64,000 nt of DNA from CAVYWD01 sp963772225 (GTDB lineage: Bacteria; Myxococcota; Myxococcia; Myxococcales; UBA5297). This document shows, one piece after another, positions 10,166-22,747 of this stretch. Under the pieces are notes generated by a model. That model saw only the letters and a program-made list of their open reading frames with translations. It did no database searches and was not told where the DNA came from. The number at the start of each line of letters is the position of its first letter. The first letter of the stretch is position 1. The translations under genes and the position numbers were made by a program. Where the stretch lies: contig CAVYWD010000010.1 in assembly GCA_963772225.1 (NCBI GenBank), positions 1 through 64,000 on the forward strand. The letters run 5' to 3'.

Positions 10166-11377
10166 GTGCGGGGTGAGCTCGTCCGCGCCCTGGTCCTTCA
10201 GGCGCTTCGATCAGTCCTGGACGAGGGGGGCCGCGCCGACGCCTCGGTCGATCGCCTGCTGCGCGCTCATCGCGACCTCGGCTCCGACGAGCGGGCGGCG
10301 GTCGCGCGGCGTGCGCTCGGCATCGCCTGTCTCCGCGGCCGGCTCGACTTCATCCTGGACAGCCAGGTCACCGGGTGGCGCGGCGAGCCCCACCCCCATC
10401 GGCTGTTCGCCTACGCCCAGACCGAGGAAGGGCTCGACGCAGCGGCGGCGGCGCGCGAGGCCGGGCTCTCGATGGGGATCGCGCTGCGTGAGCCCGACTG
10501 GCCCGCCGACCCCGTCGCGCGCCTGAGCGCCCAGAGGTCGCTCCCGCGATGGCTCGCCGAGCTCTGGCACCGCGAGTTGGGCGCCGGCGCGGACGCGCTC
10601 GCCCAGGCGATGAATCGCCCAGGGCCGGCGACGTTGCGGGCGAACCTGCTCAAGACGACGCGTGATCGGCTCATCGCCGACCTCGCGAGCGAGTCGATCG
10701 CGGCGCTTCCCGGTCGCCATTCGCCCTGGGCCGTCCACGTCCAGGGGAGGGCAAACCTCTTCGGCTCGCCGCTCTGGAGGGCTGGCCACTTCGAGGTTCA
10801 GGATGAAGGCAGCCAGCTCATCGCTCGCCTCTGCTCCGCCCGGCCCGGGGAGAAGGTGGTCGACTACTGCGCGGGCGCCGGCGGAAAGACCCTGGCGCTC
10901 GCCGCGGCGATGGAGGACCGCGGAGAGCTCTGGGCCCTGGACGTCGACGCGAAGAAGCTTCGGCAGGTCCCCGGGAGGCTCTCGCGAGCCGGCGCGACGA
11001 TAGCGAAGCCTCTGCTGCTCGTGCCTCCGGCCGCGGCGGCTTCGCACGCCGACTGCGTGCTCGTCGACGCCCCGTGCTCCTCGCTGGGGACGCTGCGCCG
11101 CGCGCCCGATGCTCGCTGGAGGCTCGGCCCGGAAGAGGTCGCGGGCTTCCCCGCCCGGCAGCTCGAGATTCTGCGGGCGGCGAGCGCGCTGGTACGGCCG
11201 GGAGGGCGACTCGTCTACGCGACCTGCACGATCAACTCCGCCGAGAACCGAGGCGTCGTCGACGCGTTTCTCGCATCGGTTGCCGAGTTCGGTGCGGAGG
11301 AGCCTGTCCTCGAGGTCGCGCCGCACACCCACGGCACCGACGGGTTCTACGCCGTCGCGCTGCGCCGATGCGCCTGA
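10166..11377 (+). CDS. RsmB/NSUN-type SAM-dependent (cytosine-5) RNA methyltransferase
   Basis: 403 residues, GTG start. An N-terminal helical NusB-like region (about 1-140) precedes a linker (FEVQDEGSQLIA) and a Rossmann methyltransferase domain. Motif I is VDYCAGAGGKTLALAA; motif IV is VDAPCSSLGTLRRAPDARWR with the conserved PC cysteine; motif VI is YATCTI with the catalytic TC cysteine. These are the two cysteines of RNA m5C methyltransferases. The layout resembles RsmB, which modifies 16S rRNA, but with PCSS in place of PCSG the exact target cannot be assigned. It starts 4 nt after the previous stop. Confidence 0.88.
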   Translation: MRGELVRALVLQALRSVLDEGGRADASVDRLLRAHRDLGSDERAAVARRALGIACLRGRLDFILDSQVTGWRGEPHPHRLFAYAQTEEGLDAAAAAREAGLSMGIALREPDWPADPVARLSAQRSLPRWLAELWHRELGAGADALAQAMNRPGPATLRANLLKTTRDRLIADLASESIAALPGRHSPWAVHVQGRANLFGSPLWRAGHFEVQDEGSQLIARLCSARPGEKVVDYCAGAGGKTLALAAAMEDRGELWALDVDAKKLRQVPGRLSRAGATIAKPLLLVPPAAAASHADCVLVDAPCSSLGTLRRAPDARWRLGPEEVAGFPARQLEILRAASALVRPGGRLVYATCTINSAENRGVVDAFLASVAEFGAEEPVLEVAPHTHGTDGFYAVALRRCA

Positions 11378-11427
11378 AGCGACGCTGGGGCATTCTTGCG
11401 CTCGCGGCCGCGGGCGGCCGCTGTGCG

Positions 11428-12390
11428 TCAGGCGCCCGGGAACAGAGACGACAGGCTCTCGCCGGAGTGGATCCGCCGGATGGCTTCGCTGAAGAGCCGG
11501 GCGGTCGACACGACCTGGACCTTCCCGCTCTCTTGTGCGGCCTTCGAGAGAGGGATGGTGTCGGTGAGGACCAGCTTCTCGATGACCGACTCCTTGATTC
11601 GCGAGATCGCCGGGCCCGAGAGCACTCCGTGGACGGCGTAGGCGTAGACCTTCTTCGCGCCCTTCTCCTTCAGCGCCGCCGCCGCCTGCGTCAGGGTGCC
11701 TGCGGTGTCGACCATGTCGTCGAGGAGGACGGCGACCTTGTCCTTCACGTCGCCAATGAGGTTCATCACTTCGGCCACGTTGGGCTTGGTGCGGCGTTTG
11801 TCGACGATGGCCAGCGGGCACCCCAGGCGCTTCGAGTAGGCGCGGGCTCGCTCGACGCCGCCGGCATCGGGCGAGACCATGACCAGCTCGCCGGGATCGG
11901 GGAACATCTTGCGCAGGTGCTCCAGGAACACCGGCGATGCGTAGAGGTGGTCGAAGGGCATGTTGAAGAAGCCCTGAATCTGCCCGGCGTGCATGTCCAT
12001 GGAGACCACGCGCGTCGCGCCAGCCGTCTCGATGAGGTCCGCGACGAGCTTGGCGGTGATGGGTGTGCGCGGCGCCACCTTCCGGTCCTGTCGCCCGTAG
12101 CCGTAGTAGGGCATGACCGCGGTGATGGACCCCGCCGACGCCCGCCGGAATGCGTCGCACAGGATGAGCAGCTCCATCAGGTGGTCATTGGCCGGGGGGC
12201 ACGTCGGCTGAATGATGTAGGTGTCGCAGCCTCGGATGTTCTCGCCCACTTCGACATTGGTCTCGCCGTCGGAGAATCGGCCCACGTCCGCTTTGGACAG
12301 CGGCCGACCGAGCTCGGCGCAGATGGCCGCCGCCAACTTCGGGTTGGCGGTCCCTGCAAAGATCCTCAGCTGTCGGTCATGTGAGTCCAT
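11428..12390 (-). CDS. prs: ribose-phosphate pyrophosphokinase
   Basis: Makes PRPP from ribose 5-phosphate and ATP for nucleotide, His and Trp synthesis. Family motifs in order: RFSDGETNVEVGENIRG, the flexible loop with YYGYGRQDRK, DMHAGQIQGFF, the pyrophosphate loop VSPDAGGVERARAYSKRL, and the PRPP signature VLLDDMVDTAGTL. From MDSHDRQLRIFAG it is 320 residues, the normal class I length; the in-frame ATG at 12408 only adds MRRGAL. It lies downstream of spoVG on the same strand, the order seen in many bacteria. Confidence 0.96.
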   Translation of the reverse strand: MDSHDRQLRIFAGTANPKLAAAICAELGRPLSKADVGRFSDGETNVEVGENIRGCDTYIIQPTCPPANDHLMELLILCDAFRRASAGSITAVMPYYGYGRQDRKVAPRTPITAKLVADLIETAGATRVVSMDMHAGQIQGFFNMPFDHLYASPVFLEHLRKMFPDPGELVMVSPDAGGVERARAYSKRLGCPLAIVDKRRTKPNVAEVMNLIGDVKDKVAVLLDDMVDTAGTLTQAAAALKEKGAKKVYAYAVHGVLSGPAISRIKESVIEKLVLTDTIPLSKAAQESGKVQVVSTARLFSEAIRRIHSGESLSSLFPGA

Positions 12391-12650
12391 GAGCGCGCCT
12401 CGTCGCAAAGTGAAGGTCCGGAAACGAATGTGTGGCAGGGGCCCCTCATCGCCTAAGGGGCCGGCCTTGTCAACAGCAAGAAGATCGTCGACTCGCGCCA
12501 GGCCCTTTTATCGGCAATCCGGCGCTCGCCGGCATCGGTCCGAGGGGCGCTCAAGAGTTGAAAATGACGGCCTACTCTTGAGAGCTCCCGCTCCGCGGCC
12601 CAGAGGGAAGGGGCTCGGAACACCCTGCGCCCAGGGAGGGGAGGTCCCAA

Positions 12651-12959
12651 CTACTCCCCGTCGCCGCCGGCGGTGCGCAGCCCGGGGAAACCCGCGTCCG
12701 CCACGCGCTTCATCTCTCGGTCGTACTCCTCGAGGATCACCTGCTCCATGCGCTGCCGGGTCTGCATGTTGAGCGGATGGGCGATGTCCTTGAACGTCCC
12801 GTCCTTACGGCGCTTTGCAGGCATCGCGATGAAGAGTCCGCTGTTGCCGCTGATGACCTTGAGGTCGCGGACGACGAAGCAGGCGTCGAGCGTGATGGTG
12901 ACGTAAGCCTTGAGCTTCTCTTCGTTGACCGGGTAGACGCGAACCTCAGTGATCTCCAT
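12651..12959 (-). CDS. spoVG: SpoVG-family RNA/DNA-binding regulator
   Basis: 102 residues beginning MEITEVRVYPVNEEKLKAYV, the typical SpoVG start; a longer frame to 13025 adds 22 residues without homology. Conserved GLFIAMPAKRRKDGTFKDIAHPL is present. SpoVG is a small site-specific nucleic-acid-binding protein; in Firmicutes it affects sporulation and division, and it is also common in Myxococcota. About 260 nt separate it from prs. Confidence 0.95.
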   Translation of the reverse strand: MEITEVRVYPVNEEKLKAYVTITLDACFVVRDLKVISGNSGLFIAMPAKRRKDGTFKDIAHPLNMQTRQRMEQVILEEYDREMKRVADAGFPGLRTAGGDGE

Positions 12960-13246
12960 GGCTTCCCCCGGCGATGCGCAACGCGATGCGCCACGACTCA
13001 CGGTTTGGGTTCGCCGCCTCATCATCCCGGTAGCATGCGCTGTCCGTCGGTGTCAACGCGCGGCTCCGCTTCGTCAAGCCCATTGAGCTGAAGAATCTAC
13101 TCTACACCGAACGGGGGTTCTCCCGGCGACGGTTCGAGGTGCGCAGGCCCCTTGAAGGTCGGAGAGCGGCCGGAGAGCGCCGCCGGTTGACAGTCTCGAA
13201 GCGGGGCGCCATAGGATTCCCCCCTCTCGCCGAAAGCAGGGGCGCA

Positions 13247-13843
13247 ATGCACGGGTTCCCCAGGAACGTCGGCTGGATCGAAGTGATCTGCGGCTCGATG
13301 TTCTCGGGCAAGACCGAAGAGCTCATCCGCCGGCTGAAGCGCGCGCAGATCGCAAGGCAACGGGTCCAGACCTTCAAGCCTCGTCTGGATGACCGCTACG
13401 ACATCGAACGGATCGTCAGCCACTCGATGCAGCGCCTCGAATCCACCCCCATCGACGCCGCCGGCGAGATCTTGCGCCTGTTGCGCTTCGACACCGAAGT
13501 CGTCGGGATCGACGAAGTGCAGTTCTTGGGCCCCGAGGTGGTGCCGGTGATCGAGGCCCTGGCGGCGCGCGGCCTGCGGGTGGTCTGCGCGGGCCTCGAC
13601 CAAGACTACAAGGGCGTCCCCTTCGAGCCCATGCCCCATCTGCTGGCCGTCGCCGAGTACATCACCAAGGTCCTGGCCATCTGCGTCGTCTGTGGCAATC
13701 CCGCCAATCGCACGCAGCGAATCGTGAGCGCGGCCGAGCGCGTCGTGGTGGGCGCCGCAGGGGCATACGAGGCCCGCTGCCGGAGGTGCCACGTCCCCGA
13801 GCCGGTCGAGGCGACGGCGCCGCAGAATTTGAAGCTCCTCTAG
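13247..13843 (+). CDS. tdk: thymidine kinase (type II)
   Basis: Salvage enzyme phosphorylating thymidine, 198 residues. P-loop GSMFSGKTEELIRRL; the DEVQF motif (GIDEVQFLGPEV) supplies the Mg-binding Asp and the base-side residue; QDYKGVPFEPMPHLLAVAE is the family signature; the zinc-binding lasso has CVVCGNPA ... CRRC. The ATG at 13247 is chosen because homology begins at GWIEVICGSMF; the in-frame upstream extension is non-homologous. Confidence 0.95.
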   Translation: MHGFPRNVGWIEVICGSMFSGKTEELIRRLKRAQIARQRVQTFKPRLDDRYDIERIVSHSMQRLESTPIDAAGEILRLLRFDTEVVGIDEVQFLGPEVVPVIEALAARGLRVVCAGLDQDYKGVPFEPMPHLLAVAEYITKVLAICVVCGNPANRTQRIVSAAERVVVGAAGAYEARCRRCHVPEPVEATAPQNLKLL

Positions 13844-13855
13844 CAAGGCTTTCCT

Positions 13856-15415
13856 TTGCACCTCACCCTCGCCACCCGCATCTTCGTCGGCTACGCGGTG
13901 GTGACCCTGACCTTCGGGGCGGTCTCGGTCTACTCCGTGGTGCAGCTGCGGCTCATCGGACGCGAAATCCGGCTGGTCTCGGAGGGCTACCTCCCGCTGA
14001 CCAAGGCCGCCGCGCAGATCGAGAGCCTCCACAAGAACCGCGAGCGGGACACCGACCGCCTGTTCGACGAGAAGGCGCCGGAGGGCAGGCGCCTGCTCAT
14101 CAACCTGTCGCGGCGCTTCTTCCCGCAGGCCATCCGAGAGCGGCTCGAGGGTGCCGAGGCCATGGCGCGGGAGAGCCGCCTGCGCGCGCCGGAGGCCGAA
14201 GCGGGGTTCTTGGGAGGCCTCGACGCGCGCATCGCCGAGCTCTCCTCGCTCTACGCGGATTACGAGCGGGCGAGCAACGTATTGTTCGCCGAGATCGAGG
14301 CGACCGGACAGGCGGACCGCGGCTCGGAGGCCGCCCGGGCGGTCAACGCCCTCGAGAAGCGGATAGACCGCGAGGTGAAGGTCTTGGGCCTGATGCTCGA
14401 CCAGCGCGTGAGCGAGCGGGTGCGCGTCGCCGACAAGCGGGAGCGCCAGAGCGCCTGGGCCATCATCGCCCTGTCTCTGGCCGCCATCGGCCTGGGGCTC
14501 CTCGCGACCGGGATGGCCGGGCGGCTGCTCGCGCCCATCCGCGTCCTCACCGCGGGCGTCAGCCGGATAGGCCAAGGCGACTACTCGGCGGAGGTGCCGC
14601 TCGACGCCAAGGACGAGATCGGCGTGCTCGCGCGCGAGTTCAACCAGATGGCCAAGGCGCTGCGCGAGCGCGAGCGCGAGCTCCAGGAGAAGCAGCAGGC
14701 CCTGGTCCGCGCCGAGCGGCTGGCGGCCATCGGGCGGATCAGCGCGCAGATCACCCACGAGATCCGCAACCCGCTCTCGTCCATCGGGCTCAACACCGAC
14801 ATGCTGCAGGAGGCGCTGGGTGGCGCGCGGTTCGACGACGAGGCCCAGGGGGTCGAGGCGCGCGCCCTGGCCGCCGCCGTCTCGCGCGAGGTGGACCGCC
14901 TGGCGGAGATCACCGACCAGTACCTGAACTTCGCGCGCTTCCCCAAGCCGGTGCTCGCGCCCACCGACGTGAACGACCTGCTGGAGTCGCTGCTCGATTT
15001 CCTGGAGGAGGAGCACGCTCGCGCCAAGGTGACTCTCGAGCGCTCTCTGGCCGAGGGGCTGCCCAAGGTCATCGGCGACCAGGCCCAGCTTCGACAGGCC
15101 CTGATGAACCTGCTCAAGAACAGCCGCGAGGCCCTGGTGCATGGTGGCACCATCCGCGTGGAGACGCGGCCCCTGGTCACTCAGGTCGAGATCCTCGTCG
15201 CGGACACGGGGCCCGGCATCCCTCCCTCCGAGCTCGCGCGCCTCTTCGACCCTTTCTTTTCCACCAAGGAGCGGGGCACGGGTCTGGGGCTCGCGCTCAC
15301 TCAACAGATCATCCACGAGCACGGCGGCGAGATTCGCTGCGAGAGCGAGGTGGGCCGCGGCACCCGCTTCCTCCTCCGACTGAGGCGGGCGTCCGCGGCC
15401 GCCGACGTCGCCTAG
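13856..15415 (+). CDS. membrane sensor histidine kinase, NtrB-like
   Basis: 519 residues from a TTG start, 12 nt after tdk. TM1 about residues 7-28, a periplasmic helical sensor domain about 30-195, TM2 about 200-220, a HAMP domain (LLAPIRVLTAGVSRIGQGDY), a coiled coil, then HisKA with His301 in ITHEIRNPLSSIG. The ATPase domain follows with N box LMNLLKNSREAL, G1 DTGPGIP and G2 GTGLGLALTQQI. It is complete and probably active. No response regulator lies nearby, so the partner is unknown. It is followed by the M16 peptidase gene after 38 nt. Confidence 0.9.
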   Translation: MHLTLATRIFVGYAVVTLTFGAVSVYSVVQLRLIGREIRLVSEGYLPLTKAAAQIESLHKNRERDTDRLFDEKAPEGRRLLINLSRRFFPQAIRERLEGAEAMARESRLRAPEAEAGFLGGLDARIAELSSLYADYERASNVLFAEIEATGQADRGSEAARAVNALEKRIDREVKVLGLMLDQRVSERVRVADKRERQSAWAIIALSLAAIGLGLLATGMAGRLLAPIRVLTAGVSRIGQGDYSAEVPLDAKDEIGVLAREFNQMAKALRERERELQEKQQALVRAERLAAIGRISAQITHEIRNPLSSIGLNTDMLQEALGGARFDDEAQGVEARALAAAVSREVDRLAEITDQYLNFARFPKPVLAPTDVNDLLESLLDFLEEEHARAKVTLERSLAEGLPKVIGDQAQLRQALMNLLKNSREALVHGGTIRVETRPLVTQVEILVADTGPGIPPSELARLFDPFFSTKERGTGLGLALTQQIIHEHGGEIRCESEVGRGTRFLLRLRRASAAADVA

Positions 15416-15453
15416 AGGCGCGCGTCGCGCCTTAAGCCAAAGAGAGAGCATCG

Positions 15454-16758
15454 ATGCACCGGGAGACCACCGTGTACCAGCGCCATCGCGACCTCCTCGA
15501 CAACGGCCTTCGGGTCGTCACGGTCGAGGTCCCTCACCTCCACAGCGCCCTCTTGGCTGTCTACGTGCGCTGCGGCTCGCGGCACGAGACGGCCCAGAAC
15601 AACGGCGTCTCGCACCTGCTCGAGCACATGTTCTTCCGAGGCAGCGAGCGCTTCCCCGACACCCGCGCCATGAACGCCCGCATCGAGGACGCCGGCGGCG
15701 ACCTGAACGGCATCACCATGCGCGACCAGGGCTTCTACTACACGCCCCTGCACCCGCGCTCGCTCGCGGTGGGCTTCGATGTGCTCGGCGACCTGCTCTG
15801 CGCGCCCCGCTTCAAGGACCTGTCCATCGAGCGGGAGATCATCCTCGAGGAGATGATGGACGAGGTCGACGCGCGGGGGCGGGACATCGACCTCGGGAAC
15901 CTCTCCAAGCGGCTGGTCTTCGGCGAGCACCCGTTGGCCCTCAAGATCGCCGGGACGCCCCAGAGCGTTCGGGCGCTGGACGTCGAGGCGCTGCGCGAGC
16001 ACCACCGGCGTTTCTATGTCGCTCAGAACCTGGTCGTCGCCGTCTCGGGCAAGGTCCAGCGGGCCCAGGTGGTCGACCTGGCTCAGAAGGCCTTCGGCAG
16101 CCTGCCGAAGGGGGCGCGCGCCGACGAGGTGGCACCGCAGCTCGCCTGCCAGGCGCCGTCGCTCTCGTTCGTGGCGCACGACGAGAGCCAGACCGAGCTG
16201 CTGCTCTGCTTCCCTTGCCCGCCGGAGGGCCACCCGGACCACGTCCCCCTCGCCATCCTGCGCGCGGTGCTCGACGACGGGCTCTCGTCCTGGCTGCCTC
16301 TGAACATCGTCGAGCGGCGGGGGCTCGCGTACTCGGTGCACGCGGGCATCGACGCCTTCAACGACTCCGCGGTCTTCGAGCTGGAGGCGGCCTGCACGCC
16401 TGCCAAGGTGGTGCCGGTCTTCGAGGAGATGGTGCGGCTTTTGAGCCAGATGTGCAGCGAGCCCCTCGAGGAGGACGAGCTCGAGCGCGTGAAGCGGCGC
16501 TACCGCATCATGCTCGACTTCACCCTGGACGACGTGAACACGCTCGCCGGCTGGTACGGCGGGAGCGAGCTGTTCCGCCCGCCGGAGTCGTTCGAAGAGC
16601 GGTGCCGGGCGGTCGAGGCGCTGAGCGCTCGGGAGCTGCAGGAGGTGGCGCGTCGGACCTTCCGCCGGGAGAACCTCTACGTCTGCGCGGTCGGGCCCGC
16701 GGCGGACCGGGCGCGGGCGAAGCTCGAGAAGGCGGCCAAGGCGGCGAGCTTCGGATGA
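15454..16758 (+). CDS. M16 (pitrilysin/MPP-like) zinc peptidase
   Basis: 434 residues. The inverted zinc motif HLLEH (residues 54-58) and the distal glutamate region EREIILEEMMDEVD are both present, so this is an active-type M16 subunit rather than the non-catalytic partner. The C-terminal half has the second M16 fold with the RRGLAYSVHAG loop. In the family these degrade peptides or signal sequences. Single gene copy; no paired inactive subunit is adjacent. Confidence 0.92.
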   Translation: MHRETTVYQRHRDLLDNGLRVVTVEVPHLHSALLAVYVRCGSRHETAQNNGVSHLLEHMFFRGSERFPDTRAMNARIEDAGGDLNGITMRDQGFYYTPLHPRSLAVGFDVLGDLLCAPRFKDLSIEREIILEEMMDEVDARGRDIDLGNLSKRLVFGEHPLALKIAGTPQSVRALDVEALREHHRRFYVAQNLVVAVSGKVQRAQVVDLAQKAFGSLPKGARADEVAPQLACQAPSLSFVAHDESQTELLLCFPCPPEGHPDHVPLAILRAVLDDGLSSWLPLNIVERRGLAYSVHAGIDAFNDSAVFELEAACTPAKVVPVFEEMVRLLSQMCSEPLEEDELERVKRRYRIMLDFTLDDVNTLAGWYGGSELFRPPESFEERCRAVEALSARELQEVARRTFRRENLYVCAVGPAADRARAKLEKAAKAASFG

Positions 16759-16998
16759 CGGTCTCGGGCGCTGACCGCTGACCTGGCGCTCGAGGCCGCT
16801 CGAAACCATCCGCTTGACGAAGTCGACCCTTGCTCCCCCTGCCGGGGGCTTGCGGTGGTATGCGCTTGGAGCGCACGACTCACCCGAGTCGGCCAACTGT
16901 TCGCGATGCGACGCGAGCCAGGGCCCCATGAGGGCGAAAGCGCCGCCTTCCACCTCCTCCCGATGCCGCGCGATGGCGCCCATCGAAAGGCTCGCCCC

Positions 16999-17622
16999 AT
17001 GAACATCACCAGAGCGGCGCTCATCATCGGATCATGCCTGGTCGCGGGCCTCGGCCGGGCCGACTCGGGGCCGACGCCGCCTCCTCTTGCGGCCGATTCC
17101 TCCGTCGTGGTCCCCAAGGCGGCTGATCGCGGGCTGCGGCCCTGGTACGAGCATCCCGACTTGCTCGGGTTCAGCGCCGGCTACTACAACGCCCTGAGGA
17201 GCGACGACCGAAAGGACCGCGCGGCGGACTTTCGCATCGAGTATCGGTCGAGCCTCTCGTTGCTCCCGCGCTCCAGCTGGGACGGCGTATTCCAGATCCG
17301 CCCTATGGCCGGGCTGGAGGGCACCAGCGACTCGGCGCTCTACGCCTTCGGCGGCTTCGTCTTCGATATCCTCCTCGGGCGGCACTTCTTCCTGTCTCCG
17401 AACGAGGTCGTGGGGCTGTATGGCCGGGGCAACGGGAAGACGCTCGGCTCGCTCGTCGAGTTTCGCTCCACGCTCGAGGCCGGCTACCGCTTCGATAACG
17501 CGGTTCGCGTCTCGGTGTCGCTGGGGCACATCTCGAATGCGAATCTGTCGACGTACAACCCGGGCACCGAGATCGTCTCCGGCCAAATCTATTTCCCCCT
17601 CGATTGGCGGGCGGCGCACTGA
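16999..17622 (+). CDS. PagL-like lipid A 3-O-deacylase / acyloxyacyl hydrolase
   Basis: 207 residues. A signal peptide (residues 1-23, ITRAALIIGSCLVAGLGRAD) is followed by alternating strands typical of an 8-stranded outer-membrane barrel. The catalytic motif of PagL is seen as GHISNANLSTYNPGTE: His177, Ser179 and the following Glu fit the known triad. PagL removes the 3-O acyl chain of lipid A in the outer membrane and lowers endotoxicity. The ATG at 16999 is preferred to an upstream start because the signal peptide begins there. It ends about 40 nt before a convergent small gene. Confidence 0.82.
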   Translation: MNITRAALIIGSCLVAGLGRADSGPTPPPLAADSSVVVPKAADRGLRPWYEHPDLLGFSAGYYNALRSDDRKDRAADFRIEYRSSLSLLPRSSWDGVFQIRPMAGLEGTSDSALYAFGGFVFDILLGRHFFLSPNEVVGLYGRGNGKTLGSLVEFRSTLEAGYRFDNAVRVSVSLGHISNANLSTYNPGTEIVSGQIYFPLDWRAAH

Positions 17623-17662
17623 ATAGTCCCGCTCGTGCCGAATGCGGGCCCATTCAGCTTCG

Positions 17663-17917
17663 TCATGGCCAGAGCAGCAGCGCGCCCTCGGGCAGCTCTA
17701 TCGACCGAGCCGCCTGCTCTCCTCCGTCGAGCTCGACAGAGAAATGAAACGTCGGGTGCGCCTGCATCCCGGGGTCGTACTCGTACCGGCCGGTGACCCA
17801 GCCGCCGGAGAGGCAGAGCTGTAAGGTGTCTCCGCCGTTCACGGGGCGCCCGGCCAGGTAATAGCGCGGGACCGCCGGGTTTGGGCCGCGAAGGAGCGGC
17901 GCGGGTCGAGCGTGCAT
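17663..17917 (-). CDS. small conserved-looking protein of unknown function
   Basis: 84 residues from MHARPAPLLRG. The ATG at 17917 has ggaggga 7-12 nt upstream, better than the ATG at 17968. The C-terminal half (YYLAGRPVNGGDTLQL, GGWVTGRYEYDPG, SIELPEGALLLWP) looks like a compact beta domain, similar in flavour to DUF5348-type proteins. No signal peptide or TM. I do not recognise the function. Confidence 0.55.
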   Translation of the reverse strand: MHARPAPLLRGPNPAVPRYYLAGRPVNGGDTLQLCLSGGWVTGRYEYDPGMQAHPTFHFSVELDGGEQAARSIELPEGALLLWP

Positions 17918-18140
17918 TCGGTGTCCCTCCGCTGTCGGCAAGCGCCATCGCGAGCGGTGGTGGCGCACACGGCGACGGTCCGACCTGGGTGGACAGCATC
18001 GAAAAAGTCGAGCTCTTTGCCCTCGTCGGACGCGTCCGCCCGGCGACGCCTCTGCCGGGCAGGACCGGTCGGCGCGGGCTCGGCGCTCATGCGCCCGCCA
18101 TCTTAAGCGCGCCTGAGCCCTCGAGTCCCGCCGTCGCCGC

Positions 18141-21005
<2,865 letters not shown>

Positions 21006-21273
21006 GTCTCTTTGCCCAATTTCCGGTGCGCTCGACCAATCGGCGCAAGCCTGGCCCCTCGAGGGGCAGGCAGCCAAAGCTCGGCCTGCTTGGCGCCGCT
21101 CCGAGGCTTCCAACTCGCCTTTGACGGCGGCGAAAGAAGCGCTCGTAATCTATGTAACCCGCTGACGTGGCTTAAGAAAAAGTGGCGAGGACTCTAGCAC
21201 CTGGGCGCGGAGGACGGCCAGAGTTGAAAGCCGCCCGTGTGCCCGGGTGACGCAGGGTCCAGCGCGCGGGACT

Positions 21274-21702
21274 CTAGGCAGCCTGAGTCCCTGCCTCGCG
21301 CGCGGGCCCATCGCGCTCTCTGATGCACCCGTCGGCGAAGACCGGGGGTGGGCGCTCCCAAGGCTCGGGGCTCACCTTCCCCAAGCAAGTCAAGGCGGCG
21401 CGCGACGGATTGGCCTCGGGCGCGCCCGGGCCTACGGCGGCGGAGCCCTTGGGCGATAGGCCAGACGAGGTCGCAGCCCCGGGCGCAAAGACGCTGCGAG
21501 CCTCTGGCCGTCGTGAGCGCGGAGCAGCCAGGCCGCAAGAGAAGGCGTCCGTCTCCCGCGCGAACGGCTCGGTCGCCTCGAGCGGCGCCGGGTCGTCGTG
21601 GGGGCGAGAGGTGCCCATGACGATGCCCACGGCAGGCTCGCCCGCCTGCGCCGCGGAGGCAGCGGCGAGCGTGACCTGGGCGAGCAGAAGCGTGGCGGGC
21701 AT
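21274..21702 (-). CDS. putative secreted protein of unknown function
   Basis: 142 residues from MPATLLLAQVTLAAASAAQA, a good signal peptide with AQA-G cleavage. The mature part is Pro/Ala-rich with three cysteines (FSCGLA, LTCLGK, DGCIRE). A slightly longer frame starts at 21735. It lies between the M23 peptidase and secA on the same strand. No family recognised; it could be a non-coding open frame in GC-rich DNA, but the signal peptide argues for a gene. Confidence 0.45.
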   Translation of the reverse strand: MPATLLLAQVTLAAASAAQAGEPAVGIVMGTSRPHDDPAPLEATEPFARETDAFSCGLAAPRSRRPEARSVFAPGAATSSGLSPKGSAAVGPGAPEANPSRAALTCLGKVSPEPWERPPPVFADGCIRERDGPAREAGTQAA

Positions 21703-21835
21703 CTTGGGGTGTCCTGAGGGGATTGGAGCGGGCACTCACGACCGGTCGCGATTGCTTTCACGAACCCGGCGCCGGCGCAAGGGCTCTGATTTCAGAGCTC
21801 CGCCTGGCTGCCTGCGAGACCGAGGGGCCGAAGGT

Positions 21836-22747
21836 CTACTCGAGGATGAACTTCCGAGGGTTCTCGGGCATGCCGTTGATGCGCACCTCATAATGCAGGT
21901 GCGGGCCCGTGGAGCGGCCCGTGTTGCCGACCGCGCCGATCCGGTCGCCGCGCCGGACCCGGTCTCCGACCTTGACGTCGAGCGCGGAGAGGTGCGCGAA
22001 ACGGGTTTTCACCCCGTAGCCGTGGTCCACGACGAGCACCTTCCCGTAGCCGCCCTCCATTCCGGCGAAGATGACCGTGCCTTCCGAGGGCGCGATGACC
22101 GGGGTCCCGTGAGCGGTGGCGATGTCCAGGCCCTTGTGCATGATGCGCTCGGCCGTGAAGGGGTCGAGGCGGTGCCCGAAATCGCTGGTGACCCAGCCGC
22201 GCACGGGCCAGATGGACGGCGTCGAGGCGAGGAGCGACTTCTGGTCCTCGAAGTAGGACTGCAGCTCCTGAAGGCTCGCCTCCTGGCGGGCGGCCTCGGA
22301 GGAGAGCGCGTCGAGCTTTCCGCGCATCGCGGCGGGGTCCTCGAGCTCCGCGAGCATGGCGCGGGCGGAGGGGCTGTCGCGGTCCTCCGCGTCGGAGACT
22401 CCGACGGGGCCGATGGCCAGGTGCCGATCTGGGTCCGACAAAAGGGTGATGGCGCGCAACTTTTGGTCGAACCGCTCGACGCGGTCGAGCGTGCTGGAGA
22501 TGTGCGCCACGCGCTCCCGGATTCGCTTGAGGTCCCCGCGCAGCTGCACGTTTTCGTCGCGCAGGACCTTGTTCTCGGTTACCTCGCCTACCACCAGGAA
22601 GTAGTGGACGGCGGCGGCGATGTTCCCGACCAGCAGAAGACCGGCCACGACGGCAATACGTGGGAGAACCCAGTGGGGGACGCGGAATCGGCGAGTCGAG
22701 GGAGAGTCGTCGGGGACGACGAAGACGGTGTAGCTCTTGTGCTTCAA
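21836..22747 (-). CDS. membrane-anchored M23 (LytM-type) metallopeptidase
   Basis: Cell-wall endopeptidase. N-terminal cytoplasmic tail, one TM (about residues 28-50), a long coiled coil, then a LytM domain with the zinc motifs H-x3-D (MHKGLDIA) and HLHYE. The catalytic residues are intact. The TTG at 22747 (leading into LKHKSYTVFVVPDD) has aagaagggg 7 nt upstream and is a better start than the upstream in-frame codon at 22807. By layout it resembles cytoskeleton-associated M23 proteins next to secA in other Myxococcota; this is inference. Confidence 0.88.
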   Translation of the reverse strand: MKHKSYTVFVVPDDSPSTRRFRVPHWVLPRIAVVAGLLLVGNIAAAVHYFLVVGEVTENKVLRDENVQLRGDLKRIRERVAHISSTLDRVERFDQKLRAITLLSDPDRHLAIGPVGVSDAEDRDSPSARAMLAELEDPAAMRGKLDALSSEAARQEASLQELQSYFEDQKSLLASTPSIWPVRGWVTSDFGHRLDPFTAERIMHKGLDIATAHGTPVIAPSEGTVIFAGMEGGYGKVLVVDHGYGVKTRFAHLSALDVKVGDRVRRGDRIGAVGNTGRSTGPHLHYEVRINGMPENPRKFILE

